Source: Pseudoflavonifractor gallinarum
Lineage (GTDB): Bacteria > Bacillota > Clostridia > Oscillospirales > Oscillospiraceae
DNA: 64,000 nt
Assembly (NCBI RefSeq): GCF_014982855.1
Contig: NZ_JADCKF010000011.1
Location: forward strand, 1 to 64,000
Direction of reading: 5' to 3'
In this document: positions 42,568-50,938 of the stretch, one piece after another
How the letters are laid out: every line of letters begins with the position of its first letter
Numbering within the stretch: position 1 is the stretch's first letter
Notes under the pieces: generated by a model
Seen by the model: only the letters and a program-made list of their open reading frames with translations
Databases searched by the model: none
What the model was told of the DNA's origin: nothing
Position numbers and translations under genes: made by a program

Positions 42568-43521
42568 ATGGAAACGATTTTGAATTTTCTGCCCCTGACC
42601 GGGGAGGAGCGCGCGGCCTTTGCAGCGGCCGCGCCCGGCGTAGAACAGATCTTCCGCCCGGTGGCGGCCACCCGCTTTTCCCCCGAGGCCCCCGAGGAGG
42701 AGTATGCCCGGGCCACCGTCATTCTGGGCTGTGCCCCCACGGACCGGGTGGCAAAGGCCGGACAGCTCCGCTGGCTCCAGACCTGGAGCGCTGGGGTGGA
42801 CCCCTATCTGAAGGAGGGGGTGCTGCGGGAGGGGGCCATGCTCACCTCCGCCGTGGGGGCCTACGGGCAGGCGGTGTCCGAGCATATGTTCGCCACCCTT
42901 CTGGCCCTGTGCAAGCGCCTGCACCAGTACCGGGACACCCAGAACCGGCACTGCTGGGCACCGCTGGGAGAGGTCAAGACGCTGGCGGGAGCCACCGTAC
43001 TGGTGGCGGGCACCGGGGACATCGGCTCCGCCTTTGCCCGACTGGTCAAGGGGATGGGGGCACATACCGTGGGCCTGCGCCGCTCCCCCGAGCGGGGGGC
43101 GGAGGGCATCGACGAGATGCACCCCCTGTCCGCGCTGGACGAGTGGCTGCCCAAGGCGGACGTGGTGGCCCTGGTCCTCCCCCACAGCCCGGAGACCGAC
43201 CGGCTCATGGACCGGGCCCGCATCGGGCGGATGAAGGAGGACGCCATCCTCCTCAACGCCGGACGGGGGAGCGCCGTGGACTGCGACGCCCTGGCCCAGG
43301 CCCTGGAGGAGGGACACCTCTGGGGGGCCGGCCTGGATGTGACTTCCCCGGAGCCCCTGCCCGAGGACCATCCCCTGTGGCGGGCCGAGCACTGCCTCAT
43401 CACCCCCCACGTGGCGGGGGGCGATCACCTTCCCGCCATCCGGGACCGGCTGGTGGAAATCGCACTGGACAACCTGCGCCGCTATCTGGCCGGAGAACCG
43501 CTCCGCAACCGGATGAAATAA
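42568..43521 (+). CDS. D-isomer-specific 2-hydroxyacid dehydrogenase
   Basis: This 317-residue enzyme has a Rossmann motif VAGTGDIGSAF (about residues 147-158) and the catalytic Arg in LNAGRGSAVD. The Glu lies in SPEPLPEDHPLW and the His in TPHVAGG. It reduces 2-keto acids to D-2-hydroxy acids, or the reverse, with NAD(P)H. The substrate is not evident. The start is preceded by GGGAGGAGG. The following terminator hairpin is interrupted by repeat copy 2. Confidence 0.9.
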   Translation: METILNFLPLTGEERAAFAAAAPGVEQIFRPVAATRFSPEAPEEEYARATVILGCAPTDRVAKAGQLRWLQTWSAGVDPYLKEGVLREGAMLTSAVGAYGQAVSEHMFATLLALCKRLHQYRDTQNRHCWAPLGEVKTLAGATVLVAGTGDIGSAFARLVKGMGAHTVGLRRSPERGAEGIDEMHPLSALDEWLPKADVVALVLPHSPETDRLMDRARIGRMKEDAILLNAGRGSAVDCDALAQALEEGHLWGAGLDVTSPEPLPEDHPLWRAEHCLITPHVAGGDHLPAIRDRLVEIALDNLRRYLAGEPLRNRMK

Positions 43522-43528
43522 AAATACC

Positions 43529-43560
43529 GCCCGTCTCCTCCTGTGCAGCAGGAGACGGGC
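43529..43560 (+). terminator. Terminator-like hairpin after hydroxyacid dehydrogenase, left copy
   Basis: GCCCGTCTCCT (43529-43539) pairs with AGGAGACGGGC (43550-43560). No T run follows. The T run is found after the similar hairpin at 43801-43837, on the far side of repeat copy 2. Confidence 0.65.
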
Positions 43561-43567
43561 AGTTAGC

Positions 43568-43791
43568 GTGTCGAAAAACTTCGACACGCTTCTCAAAAAT
43601 GCAAGCATTTTTTCGAGGGGATACAGGCCGCTGCGCGCACTCGCTTTCGCTCGCACACTTGTGGCCTGAGAAGTGTGTTTTCCGACGTACATGCCGCCGG
43701 AAAACACGATTTGACCTTCTTCCGCCGTCTGCGGACGGCGGAACTCTGCGAGGCGCTTGCAGCACAAAGCGCAGAAATACACGTTATCGAC
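43568..43791 (+). repeat. Hairpin-rich 224-bp repeat, copy 2
   Basis: This is the second copy of the element at 17104-17326, in the same orientation and about 92% identical by hand alignment, with all main internal hairpins kept. Several differences fall in loops or change pairs together. It lies between two related terminator hairpins (43529-43560 and 43803-43831) whose sequence is local and unlike those beside copy 1. Confidence 0.85.
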
Positions 43792-43802
43792 AGCCAGACC
43801 GC

Positions 43803-43838
43803 TCGTCTCTTCACAACAGGAGACGGGCGGTGTTTTTT
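43803..43838 (+). terminator. Terminator hairpin with T run, right copy beside repeat 2
   Basis: CGCTCGTCTC pairs with GAGACGGGCG, with one G-U pair, around TTCACAACAG, followed by GTGTTTTTTC. It resembles the left hairpin at 43529-43560 in stem sequence but has a different loop. Confidence 0.75.
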
Positions 43839-43851
43839 CTTTTTATCCACA

Positions 43852-45270
43852 TCAGGAGGGCGTGGTGTGGACCGCGGGCTGGGCGTCCAGTCCGGCGATG
43901 TGGACCCACTTTCCGCTGTGCCAGCGGTGGGTGCACAGGATGCCCCGGAGGATCAGGTCCACGCTCATGGCGATCCACACGCCGGCCAGGCCCAGCTTGC
44001 CGTAGATCACCAGAATGGGGGCCAGGACGATGCGCACGCCCCACATGCAGATGAGCCCCACCACCATGGGGTAGCGCACATCGTGGGCGCCCCGCAGGTT
44101 GCTGGAGAGCACGATGGACAGGGCGAAGAAGGGCTCAGCGAAGCAGACGATGCGCAGCATCAGGGCGGACTGCTCCACCACCTGGGGATCGGAGTTGAAG
44201 AGGGAGGCCAGGGCCGGGGCGAAGAGGAAGAGCAGGACGGCCAGGCCGGTGCAGAGCACCAGGGCCACCTTGGCTGAGAGGGAGCCGTAGGCCCGGGCGT
44301 TCTCCGCCGAGCGGGCCCCCACCGACTGGCCCACCAGGGCCACACTGGCGTAGGAGATGCCGTAGGCCGGGAGATAGCACAGGCCCTCGGCGGTGGTGGC
44401 GATCTGGTTGGCCGCCAGGGCCACCGTGCCGATGGAGGCCACCAGGGCGGTCATGACGATCTGGCCCAGGTTGATGGTGGCACGCTCCAGGGCGGAGGGG
44501 AGGCCCAGGTGGAGGGCCATCTGGATGATGCTGCTGTCGGGCCGGAAGCCCTCCCGGAACCGGACCTGGAAGCGGGGGCCCTGGCGGATGCCCACGTAGA
44601 GCAGCATGGACCCGGCAAAGGCCCAGGCCACCGCCGAGGCAATGGCCGCTCCGGCCACCCCCAGTCCCGCACCGGGGACCGTGAGGGAGAATCCGCCCAC
44701 GGTGACGGTGCGCGTCTCATAGATGAGGAAGAAGTTGAGGATCAGGTTGATGAGGTTGGCCGAGAAGTTGAAGATCAGCGGGGTCTTGGTGTTGCCCATG
44801 CAGCGCAGGATGGCCGAGAAAATGGCACTGGCCGCGGCGAAGGGCATACAGAGGGTGTACCAGCGCAGATAGGCGGTGGCGGTGGGACGGACAGAGGGCT
44901 CCGCGCCCAGCCAGACCGGAATGAAGGGGGCCAGCAGCTGGAAGAGAAGCAGGGCGGCCATACCACATACCACCGTGGCCAGGATGCCCTGCCGGATGAT
45001 GCGCCGGGCCCGCGCGTCGTCCTCCGCGCCGATGGCGTTGGAGACCTGCACCGAATAGCCCACCCCGATCCCGGCCAGAATGCCGTTGATGAGCCAGATG
45101 GAGGAGGCGTTCACCGAGACCGAGGCGGTGGCCGCCGCGCCCAGCACGCCCACCATGGCGGTGTCCACATAGCTGACCATGGTGGCCAGCACCTGCTCGA
45201 TGATGGCAGGCCAAGAGAGATGCCACATGACCTTCATACGCGGGTTGGAGCCAAAACGACTCAGGGCCAT
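43852..45270 (-). CDS. MATE-family multidrug/toxin exporter
   Basis: The 472-residue protein with about 12 membrane segments has MATE-family features. These include LSWPAIIEQVLATMVSYVDT at the start, VSNAIGAEDDARA, and the second-half GLPSALERATINLGQ and ALVGQSVGARSAENA. It exports cationic or hydrophobic compounds using a Na+ or H+ gradient. It is the last gene of a leftward XRE-radical SAM-MATE group and lies 66 bases after the radical SAM stop. Confidence 0.92.
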   Translation of the reverse strand: MALSRFGSNPRMKVMWHLSWPAIIEQVLATMVSYVDTAMVGVLGAAATASVSVNASSIWLINGILAGIGVGYSVQVSNAIGAEDDARARRIIRQGILATVVCGMAALLLFQLLAPFIPVWLGAEPSVRPTATAYLRWYTLCMPFAAASAIFSAILRCMGNTKTPLIFNFSANLINLILNFFLIYETRTVTVGGFSLTVPGAGLGVAGAAIASAVAWAFAGSMLLYVGIRQGPRFQVRFREGFRPDSSIIQMALHLGLPSALERATINLGQIVMTALVASIGTVALAANQIATTAEGLCYLPAYGISYASVALVGQSVGARSAENARAYGSLSAKVALVLCTGLAVLLFLFAPALASLFNSDPQVVEQSALMLRIVCFAEPFFALSIVLSSNLRGAHDVRYPMVVGLICMWGVRIVLAPILVIYGKLGLAGVWIAMSVDLILRGILCTHRWHSGKWVHIAGLDAQPAVHTTPS

Positions 45271-45336
45271 AAATTCACTCCTAACAGTTGAAAATAAAGT
45301 CGAATATACGAAACGTTTTCGGAAATTGCGGGAAAA

Positions 45337-46227
45337 TCAGAGGGCAGGCTTCTCCACCCCGATGAGATCGAAGGAGGGGATGAAGGTACTCGCAGCGGAG
45401 GAGTCCTCCTGGGTAAAGCCCGAAAGACCCAGGGCATCCATGTACTGCCGGGCGCTGCGGGCCTCAGAGGGGCGCAGCTTCCGGTTGATCTCGGGGAACT
45501 CCGCCGCCCGGCCCCAGGGGATGTACTGACTCATGAGGGAGAAGAGGACCTGACCGGGTTCAAAGTGCTCGGCCACCCAGTCCATGACGGCCTTGGCCTC
45601 ACTGAGCCGCCCCGGGAGGACCAGATGGCGGATGATGACCCCCCGCCGGAGCAGGCCCTCTTCGTCATAGACACAGGGGCCGGTCTGGCGGTACATCTCC
45701 AGAATGGCGGCACAGGCCACCTCCGGATAGTCGAGGGCGTCGGAGTAGCGCGCCGCCGTCTCGGGGCGGAGGTACTTGAGGTCGGGGAGGTAGATGTCCA
45801 CCTTCCCCTCCAGGGCGCGGAGGGTCTCCGGCGCGTCATACCCCCCCGAGTTCCACACCACCGGCACGGGCAGGGGCTCCTCCAGGGCCTGGAGCACCGC
45901 GTGGGCAAAGTGGGTGGGATTCACCAGGTCGATGTTGTGGGCACCCTGGCCGATGAGCTCCTGAAAGATGGCGCGCAGCCGCTCCACCGAGATGGGGCGG
46001 CCGAAGTTCTCGTGGCTGATGGACTCGTTCTGGCAGAACACACACCCCAGCGGGCAGCCCGAGAAAAAGACGGTGCCCGCCCCACGGGTGCCCGAGAGGG
46101 GCGGCTCCTCCCACTGGTGGAGGGCGGCCCGGGCCACCACGGGAAGGGAGGGCATGCCGCAGCGTCCCTCCCCGCGGGTGTCGGTGCGCAGGGCGGCGCA
46201 CTTCCGGGGACAGAGATTGCAGATCAT
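45337..46227 (-). CDS. Radical SAM protein, PflA-like activase family
   Basis: The 296-residue protein has the radical-SAM cluster motif CPLGCVFCQN (about residues 57-66). An N-terminal cysteine group CNLCPRKC and RCGMP also fits the PflA-like subgroup often annotated as glycyl-radical-activating or AmmeMemoRadiSam-associated. No glycyl-radical enzyme or Memo/AMMECR1 partner is visible here. It lies 16 bases after a small XRE regulator and shares its strand. AAAGGAAGG precedes the start. Confidence 0.87.
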   Translation of the reverse strand: MICNLCPRKCAALRTDTRGEGRCGMPSLPVVARAALHQWEEPPLSGTRGAGTVFFSGCPLGCVFCQNESISHENFGRPISVERLRAIFQELIGQGAHNIDLVNPTHFAHAVLQALEEPLPVPVVWNSGGYDAPETLRALEGKVDIYLPDLKYLRPETAARYSDALDYPEVACAAILEMYRQTGPCVYDEEGLLRRGVIIRHLVLPGRLSEAKAVMDWVAEHFEPGQVLFSLMSQYIPWGRAAEFPEINRKLRPSEARSARQYMDALGLSGFTQEDSSAASTFIPSFDLIGVEKPAL

Positions 46228-46243
46228 GGCGGTCCTTCCTTTC

Positions 46244-46459
46244 TCATTCCTTCCAGACCTCCCGGCGCGGGGTGCGGCCCATCAGCCAGTCCACTGACAC
46301 GCCGTAAAAATCCGCGATGTGGAGGAGGGTATCATATTTTGGCTTTCGGCCCAATTCCAGGTCCTGATATCCCCGCATGGAGAGGTGAACTTCCTCTGCC
46401 ACTTCAGTCTGCGTCAGTCCCCGTTCCTGGCGGAGCTGACGAATCCGCTGTGAAAACAT
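46244..46459 (-). CDS. Small XRE-family transcriptional regulator
   Basis: The 71-residue protein is a single Cro/C1 helix-turn-helix domain (RGLTQTEVAEEVHLSMRGYQ; DLELGRKPKYDTLLHIADFY). It lies next to two related palindromes (46477-46526), so autoregulation is likely. The radical SAM and MATE genes follow on the same strand and may be co-regulated. Confidence 0.87.
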   Translation of the reverse strand: MFSQRIRQLRQERGLTQTEVAEEVHLSMRGYQDLELGRKPKYDTLLHIADFYGVSVDWLMGRTPRREVWKE

Positions 46460-46470
46460 ATGCGGCCTCC

Positions 46471-46499
46471 TTGACGCACAGTTAACTGTGTGTTAAAAT
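46471..46499 (+). promoter_or_regulatory. Promoter of the divergent small gene, spacer filled by an operator
   Basis: TTGACG (46471-46476), 17 bases and TAAAAT (46494-46499). The perfect palindrome CACAGTTAACTGTG (46477-46490) lies within the spacer, so a bound repressor would block RNA polymerase. Confidence 0.7.
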
Positions 46500-46526
46500 C
46501 ACAATACACAGTTGACTGTATATTGT
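46477..46526. promoter_or_regulatory. Twin operator palindromes between XRE gene and small gene
   Basis: Site 1 is CACAGTTAACTGTG (46477-46490). Site 2 (46501-46526) reads ACAATA-ACAGT-ACTGT-TATTGT with a few filler bases. The shared core is ACAGTtnACTGT, and the centres are about 30 bp apart, close to three helical turns. The adjacent XRE protein is the natural ligand. Confidence 0.75.
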
Positions 46527-46538
46527 GGAGGGATAAAT

Positions 46539-46721
46539 ATGTCGCTGATGATTAACTTACTCTACGACTATTTTGTGGGCTATCCCAAGCCGGAGCGCTG
46601 GCCGGAGGAGCTGCGGGACAACCCCGTGGCCGGACACAGCCGCTACGCCTTTGAAGAGGGATTCCGGCTGGGGGTACTCCTCATGCTGGAGAGCACCGCC
46701 GGGGAGTTACTTCGGCCCTAG
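46539..46721 (+). CDS. Small protein of unknown function, divergent from the XRE gene
   Basis: This 60-residue protein (starting MSLMINLLYDYFVGYPKPE) has a GGAGGGA ribosome site 6 bases before ATG 46539 and a promoter with an operator. That support makes a real gene likely despite its size. No family is recognised. The central WPEELRDNPVAGHSRYAFEEG looks globular rather than membranous. Its last 15 bases overlap the end of convergent tdk. A regulated antitoxin-like or accessory role is only a guess. Confidence 0.7.
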   Translation: MSLMINLLYDYFVGYPKPERWPEELRDNPVAGHSRYAFEEGFRLGVLLMLESTAGELLRP

Positions 46722-47276
46722 ATTGCCCTCTTTCCAGTGCTTGCGGCACAGGCCGATGTACCGGTCGTTGGCCCCCAGCACCACCTGTTCGCCCTCCTTG
46801 AGGACGTTGCCGTGCTCGTCAAAGCGGGCGTTGCAGGTGGCCTTTTTGCCGCACCAGCAGATGGTCTTGATCTCCTCGATGATGTCGGCGCAGGAGAGCA
46901 GCTCCTGAGAGCCGGGGAAGAGGTCCCCCTTGAAGTCGGCCCGCAGGCCGTAGCAGATGACCGGGATGTTCTGCTCATCCACCAGGTCGGTGAGGTAGCG
47001 CACCTCCTCCCGGGTGAGGAACTGGGCCTCGTCTACAATGATACAGGCGTAGGCCTTGAGCTCCTCCGGGGTCTTTTTCATCAGGTCGGTAAAATAGATG
47101 CACGGATGGCTCAGTCCCGCCCGGGAGGCCACGAAGCGGGCCCCGTCCCGCTGGTCCAGCTCAGGCTTGACCAGGAGGGCGTCCTGCCCCCGCTCCTCGT
47201 AATTATAGCGCACCATCAGGGCGTTGGCGGTCTTGCTGGACCCCATCACGCCGTAGCGAAAATACAGCTTTGCCAT
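46707..47276 (-). CDS. tdk: Thymidine kinase
   Basis: The 189-residue type II thymidine kinase has Walker A GVMGSSKT, DEAQF as the Walker B region, and the lasso zinc site CWCGKKATC with a later CRKH. It phosphorylates thymidine and deoxyuridine in nucleotide salvage. It is the last gene of a leftward run behind an aldehyde dehydrogenase, mutY and an RluA synthase. Confidence 0.95.
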   Translation of the reverse strand: MAKLYFRYGVMGSSKTANALMVRYNYEERGQDALLVKPELDQRDGARFVASRAGLSHPCIYFTDLMKKTPEELKAYACIIVDEAQFLTREEVRYLTDLVDEQNIPVICYGLRADFKGDLFPGSQELLSCADIIEEIKTICWCGKKATCNARFDEHGNVLKEGEQVVLGANDRYIGLCRKHWKEGNLGPK

Positions 47277-47321
47277 GGTCGTTCCATTCCCCCGTTTTTC
47301 TCTGTATAGGTTCTGATATGG

Positions 47322-48686
47322 TCACATGAGTTTCTTGAGCGTGCTCAGGCTCTTGCCCTTGTGGGGCGGGTAGCGCACCGGAATGTCCAGTGAGAACTTG
47401 CGCAGGATGCCCTTCTCGTGGGAGAAGGTGCGGTAGCCCCACTCCCCGTGGCAGCGGCCCATGCCGCTCTCCCCGATGCCGCCGAAGGGCAGGTTTCCGT
47501 TGGCCAGGTGGACGATGGTATCGTTGACGCATCCGCCGCCGAAGGGGAGCAGGGCGCTGATGCGGTCCATCCGGTAGTGGTTGCGGGTGAAGAGGTACAG
47601 GGCCAGGGGCCGGGGCTTGCTCTGCAGGTGGAGGACGAGCTCGTCCAGATCCTCATAGGTGAGCACCGGCAGGATGGGGCCGAAGATCTCCTCCCCCATG
47701 ACCGGCATGTCCTCGGTGACGTCCACCAGGACGGTGGGCTCGATGCGCCGGGAAGAGGCGTCCCAGGCGCCGCCGCAGGCGGTGGTTCCCGACTTTAAGA
47801 GGCCCAGCAGACGCTCAAAGTGCTTGTCGTTGATGATGCGGGGAAGGTCGGGGCTCTCCAGGGGCCGCTCCCCGTAAAAGCGGGTGATACAGGTCTTGAG
47901 CTTCTCCACAAAAAAGTCCCTGGCCTCGGCGGAGACCCAAACATGGTCGGGGGCCACACAGGTCTGGCCCGCGTTGAGGAACTTGCCCCACACGATGCGC
48001 CGGGCCGCCAGGTCCAGATCGGCGTCGTGGGCCAGAATGACGGGGGACTTGCCCCCCAGCTCCAGGGCCACCGGGGTCAGATGCCGGGCGGCGGCGGCCA
48101 TGACGGTGCGCCCCACCTCGGTGCTGCCGGTGAAGAAGATGAAGTCAAAGTGCTCCTCCAGCAGGGCGGCGTTCTCGGCCCGTCCGCCCTGGACGCAGGC
48201 CACATAGCGCTCCTCAAAGACCTCCCCCAGCAGGTCGGCCACCGCCTGGGAGGTGGCGGGGGCATAGGCCGAGGGCTTCACCACCGCGGTACACCCCGCC
48301 GCCAGAGCGGAGATGAGGGGAACCAGGGTGAGTTGGAGAGGGTAGTTCCAGGGCGAGAGGATGAGGGCCACCCCGAAGGGCTCCCGGTAGACCCGGCTGA
48401 CGGCAGGGAACTGGGAGAGGGGGGTGGGCACCCGGCGGGGGCGGGCCCATTTCTCCAGGTGCTTCCAGGCGTCCCGGAGCTCGGAGCGGACGATGCCCAG
48501 CTCGGTCTCGTAGGCCTCAAAGCGGGACTTGCCCAGGTCCTGCTCCAGAGCGGAGAGGAGGGCATCCTCATGTTTTTCCAGGCCCCGTTTCAGGCGCAGG
48601 AGCATTTCCCGGCGGAAGGAGATGCTCCGGGTCAGGCCCTCGTTGAAGTAGCGCCGCTGGGCGGCGATCAAGGCGGTAAAATTCAT
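47322..48686 (-). CDS. Aldehyde dehydrogenase (ALDH3-like)
   Basis: This 454-residue enzyme, shorter than the enzyme at 15588, is of the class 3 type. The catalytic Cys lies in NAGQTCVAPDH and the Glu in LELGGKSPV. LSPWNYPLQLTL is the cofactor region and GGVNDT-like GGGCVNDTIVH lies near the C-terminus. It oxidises medium or long aliphatic or aromatic aldehydes. Start 48686 is supported by AAAGGAG seven bases upstream. A longer frame upstream is out-of-phase mutY sequence. Confidence 0.92.
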   Translation of the reverse strand: MNFTALIAAQRRYFNEGLTRSISFRREMLLRLKRGLEKHEDALLSALEQDLGKSRFEAYETELGIVRSELRDAWKHLEKWARPRRVPTPLSQFPAVSRVYREPFGVALILSPWNYPLQLTLVPLISALAAGCTAVVKPSAYAPATSQAVADLLGEVFEERYVACVQGGRAENAALLEEHFDFIFFTGSTEVGRTVMAAAARHLTPVALELGGKSPVILAHDADLDLAARRIVWGKFLNAGQTCVAPDHVWVSAEARDFFVEKLKTCITRFYGERPLESPDLPRIINDKHFERLLGLLKSGTTACGGAWDASSRRIEPTVLVDVTEDMPVMGEEIFGPILPVLTYEDLDELVLHLQSKPRPLALYLFTRNHYRMDRISALLPFGGGCVNDTIVHLANGNLPFGGIGESGMGRCHGEWGYRTFSHEKGILRKFSLDIPVRYPPHKGKSLSTLKKLM

Positions 48687-48709
48687 AGTCGCTCCTTTGG
48701 TGTGTGATG

Positions 48710-49759
48710 TCAGAGGGAGGAACGCAGCCGGGCGGATACGGTATCTGAGAAGGCCTGGAAGGCGTTGGGGATGGCATAGACCTCCTCCAGCTCCCGCCCG
48801 TCGGCCCAGACCCAGCCGTCGGGGAGGGTGTCGTCCGCCGTCTCGGCCAACAGGGCATGCATGTGCCACTCGATGTGGGAGAAGATGTGCTTTCCAGCGC
48901 CCCCCGCTTCCAGCGTGCGGGGGGTGACGCCCCAGGCCTCCAGGGCGGCGGGGCCGGCCTCCACCTCGTTGGGGTACTCCCAGAGTCCCGCCAGCAGGCC
49001 CCGCTTGGGGCGGCGGCGGAGGGCCACCCTGCCGCCGTGGAAGAGGAGAAACACGGTCCGTTTCTCCACCCGGCGGGCCTTCTTGGGGGCCTTGACCGGG
49101 AGCTCGCCGGTGAGCCCCTCCTGATAGGCGGTACAGAAGGAAGCGGCGGGGCACTGCTCGCACAGGGGCGCGCCGTTGGGCAGGCACACCAGGGCGCCCA
49201 GCTCCATGAGGGCCTGGTTGTAGGCACCCGGGAACTGTTTGGGCATGGTCTCCAGCAGGGCGGCGCGGATCCGGGCCTTGGTAGCGGCGTTCAGAATGTC
49301 CCCCCGGTCACCGGTGATCCGGGCCACCACCCGCAGAACATTGCCGTCCACCGCGGGGACCGGGATGCCGAAGGCGATGGAGGAAATGGCCCCCGCCGTA
49401 TACTCCCCTACCCCGGCCAGGGAGAGGATCTCCTCGTAGGAGGCGGGAAAGACCCCGCCGAACTCCTCCATGATCTGCCGGGCGGCCTTCTGGAGGTTGC
49501 GGGCCCGGTTATAGTAGCCCAGTCCTTGCCAGAGCTTGAGAAGGGTATCCTCCTCCACGGCGGCCAGATGGGCCACGGTGGGGAGGGCGTCCAGAAAACG
49601 GCGGTAGTAGTCCAGTACCGCCGCTACCCGGGTCTGCTGGAGCATGATCTCCGAGATCCACACGTGGTAGGGGGTGGGATCGCTGCGCCAGGGGAGCACC
49701 CGGGCGTGCTCCTGAAACCACTGGAGCAGAGGGATGGGAAGCTGTTCAAGTTGATTCAC
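48710..49759 (-). CDS. mutY: A/G-specific adenine glycosylase
   Basis: The 349-residue protein has the catalytic Glu in SEIMLQQTRV, a helix-hairpin-helix (LAGVGEYTAGAI) and the active-site Asp in VDGNVLRV. The [4Fe-4S] ligands lie in a C-X6-C-X2-C-X5-C array (CLPNGAPLCEQCPAASFC). A C-terminal NUDIX-like domain reads 8-oxoguanine. It removes A opposite 8-oxoG. I start at GTG 49759, which has GGAGGAC just upstream. Earlier in-frame ATGs lack a ribosome site. Confidence 0.94.
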   Translation of the reverse strand: MNQLEQLPIPLLQWFQEHARVLPWRSDPTPYHVWISEIMLQQTRVAAVLDYYRRFLDALPTVAHLAAVEEDTLLKLWQGLGYYNRARNLQKAARQIMEEFGGVFPASYEEILSLAGVGEYTAGAISSIAFGIPVPAVDGNVLRVVARITGDRGDILNAATKARIRAALLETMPKQFPGAYNQALMELGALVCLPNGAPLCEQCPAASFCTAYQEGLTGELPVKAPKKARRVEKRTVFLLFHGGRVALRRRPKRGLLAGLWEYPNEVEAGPAALEAWGVTPRTLEAGGAGKHIFSHIEWHMHALLAETADDTLPDGWVWADGRELEEVYAIPNAFQAFSDTVSARLRSSL

Positions 49760-49796
49760 GATTGTCCTCCGGGGAAAGAGTTTGCCCCTTATTCTA

Positions 49797-50741
49797 TCAT
49801 ACCCGCTCCGGGCCTTCAAGAGAGGGAGAGAGGGAAGAAATCTCCAGCAGGCGGAGCAGGTCCGGGGGCAGGGGGGCCGTCCGTTCCAGCACGTCCCCGG
49901 TGATGGGGTGGCGCAGGGAGAGAAGCCAGGAGTGGAGGGCGGGACGGGGGATGAGGTGGGGCTCCTCCCGGCCGTAGAGAAAGTCCCCCGTCAGCGGACA
50001 GCCCAGGTGGGCCATGTGGAGCCGGATCTGGTGGGTGCGCCCGGTCTCCAGCTCCAGGCGCACCAGGCTCCGCCCCGCGCCCCGGGAGAGCACCTCATAC
50101 CGGGTGCGGGCGGGGGCGCCGTCGGGGCGGACCTCCCGCCGGAGGAGGGAGTCCTCCGCCCGGCCGATGGGGGCATCCACCAGTCCCCGGTCGGATGGGG
50201 GGCACCCCTCGCACACGGCCAGGTAGACCCGGCGGAAGGCGGGAGTGTGGAGCTGCTCCTTGAGAAGCTCGTGGGCGTGGGCGTGCTTGGCCACGCACAT
50301 GAGGCCAGAGGTCCCCCGGTCCAGCCGGTTGACCGGGCGAAACCGGGCGATCTGCCCCGACGTTTTGTAATAATAGGCCACAAAATTACCCAGCGTATGG
50401 TCAAAGTGGTCCGGACTGGGGTGGACCGCCACCCCGGGGGCCTTGTTGAGGAGGAGAATATCCGCGTCCTCATAGCGGATGTCCAGGGGCCCGGGGGTGG
50501 GGACGAGGGTCTCATCCGCCTCGGTGTCCCCCACCAGGACGGAGAGCTGCTGCCCGGAGCGGGCCCGGACCGTGACAAAGACGGAGACGCCGTCCAGCTG
50601 GATGCCGCCGGGCACGCGCTTGGCCCGCTTCACCGAGGTGCCTGACAGGCCCAGAGTCCGCCGCAGCAGGGTGTCCACGGTGCTCCCCTCCTGGGCGGGG
50701 GAGACGGTGAGGGTGAGCCGCCGGGGAGAATGATCTTCCAT
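49797..50741 (-). CDS. RluA-family pseudouridine synthase
   Basis: This 314-residue protein has an N-terminal S4-like RNA-binding part (about 15-75) and the catalytic motif RPVNRLDRGTSGLM with the essential Asp. It continues with TGRTHQIRLHMAH, typical of RluA/RluD enzymes. It modifies uridines in rRNA or tRNA. ATG 50741 has AGGAGG seven bases upstream. Confidence 0.93.
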   Translation of the reverse strand: MEDHSPRRLTLTVSPAQEGSTVDTLLRRTLGLSGTSVKRAKRVPGGIQLDGVSVFVTVRARSGQQLSVLVGDTEADETLVPTPGPLDIRYEDADILLLNKAPGVAVHPSPDHFDHTLGNFVAYYYKTSGQIARFRPVNRLDRGTSGLMCVAKHAHAHELLKEQLHTPAFRRVYLAVCEGCPPSDRGLVDAPIGRAEDSLLRREVRPDGAPARTRYEVLSRGAGRSLVRLELETGRTHQIRLHMAHLGCPLTGDFLYGREEPHLIPRPALHSWLLSLRHPITGDVLERTAPLPPDLLRLLEISSLSPSLEGPERV

Positions 50742-50795
50742 GCCGATTCCTCCTGTGTGCAAAGGGCTCCCGGCCGGGCGGGAGCGGGTATATGA

Positions 50796-50823
50796 AGTAT
50801 AGCAGGGGGGGCGGAAAAGTCAA
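50796..50823 (-). promoter_or_regulatory. Promoter of the RluA-mutY-ALDH-tdk run
   Basis: On the minus strand TTGACT (50823-50818), 16 bases and TATACT (50801-50796). Spacing between the four downstream genes is 23-45 bases, consistent with one operon. Confidence 0.65.
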
Positions 50824-50862
50824 GGCCGCCGCCCTGCCGGATACGGAAGAAGCTGGAAACGC

Positions 50863-50891
50863 TTTTCAACTGGGGAGAAACAGGGTATAAT
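50863..50891 (+). promoter_or_regulatory. Promoter of hemW
   Basis: A perfect TATAAT (50886-50891) lies 17 bases after a weak TTTTCA (50863-50868), about 48 bases before the start. Confidence 0.6.
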
Positions 50892-50938
50892 AAAAAAATA
50901 TAGAGAATAGAAAGACCCTGATCGGAAGGTGTACCTGT

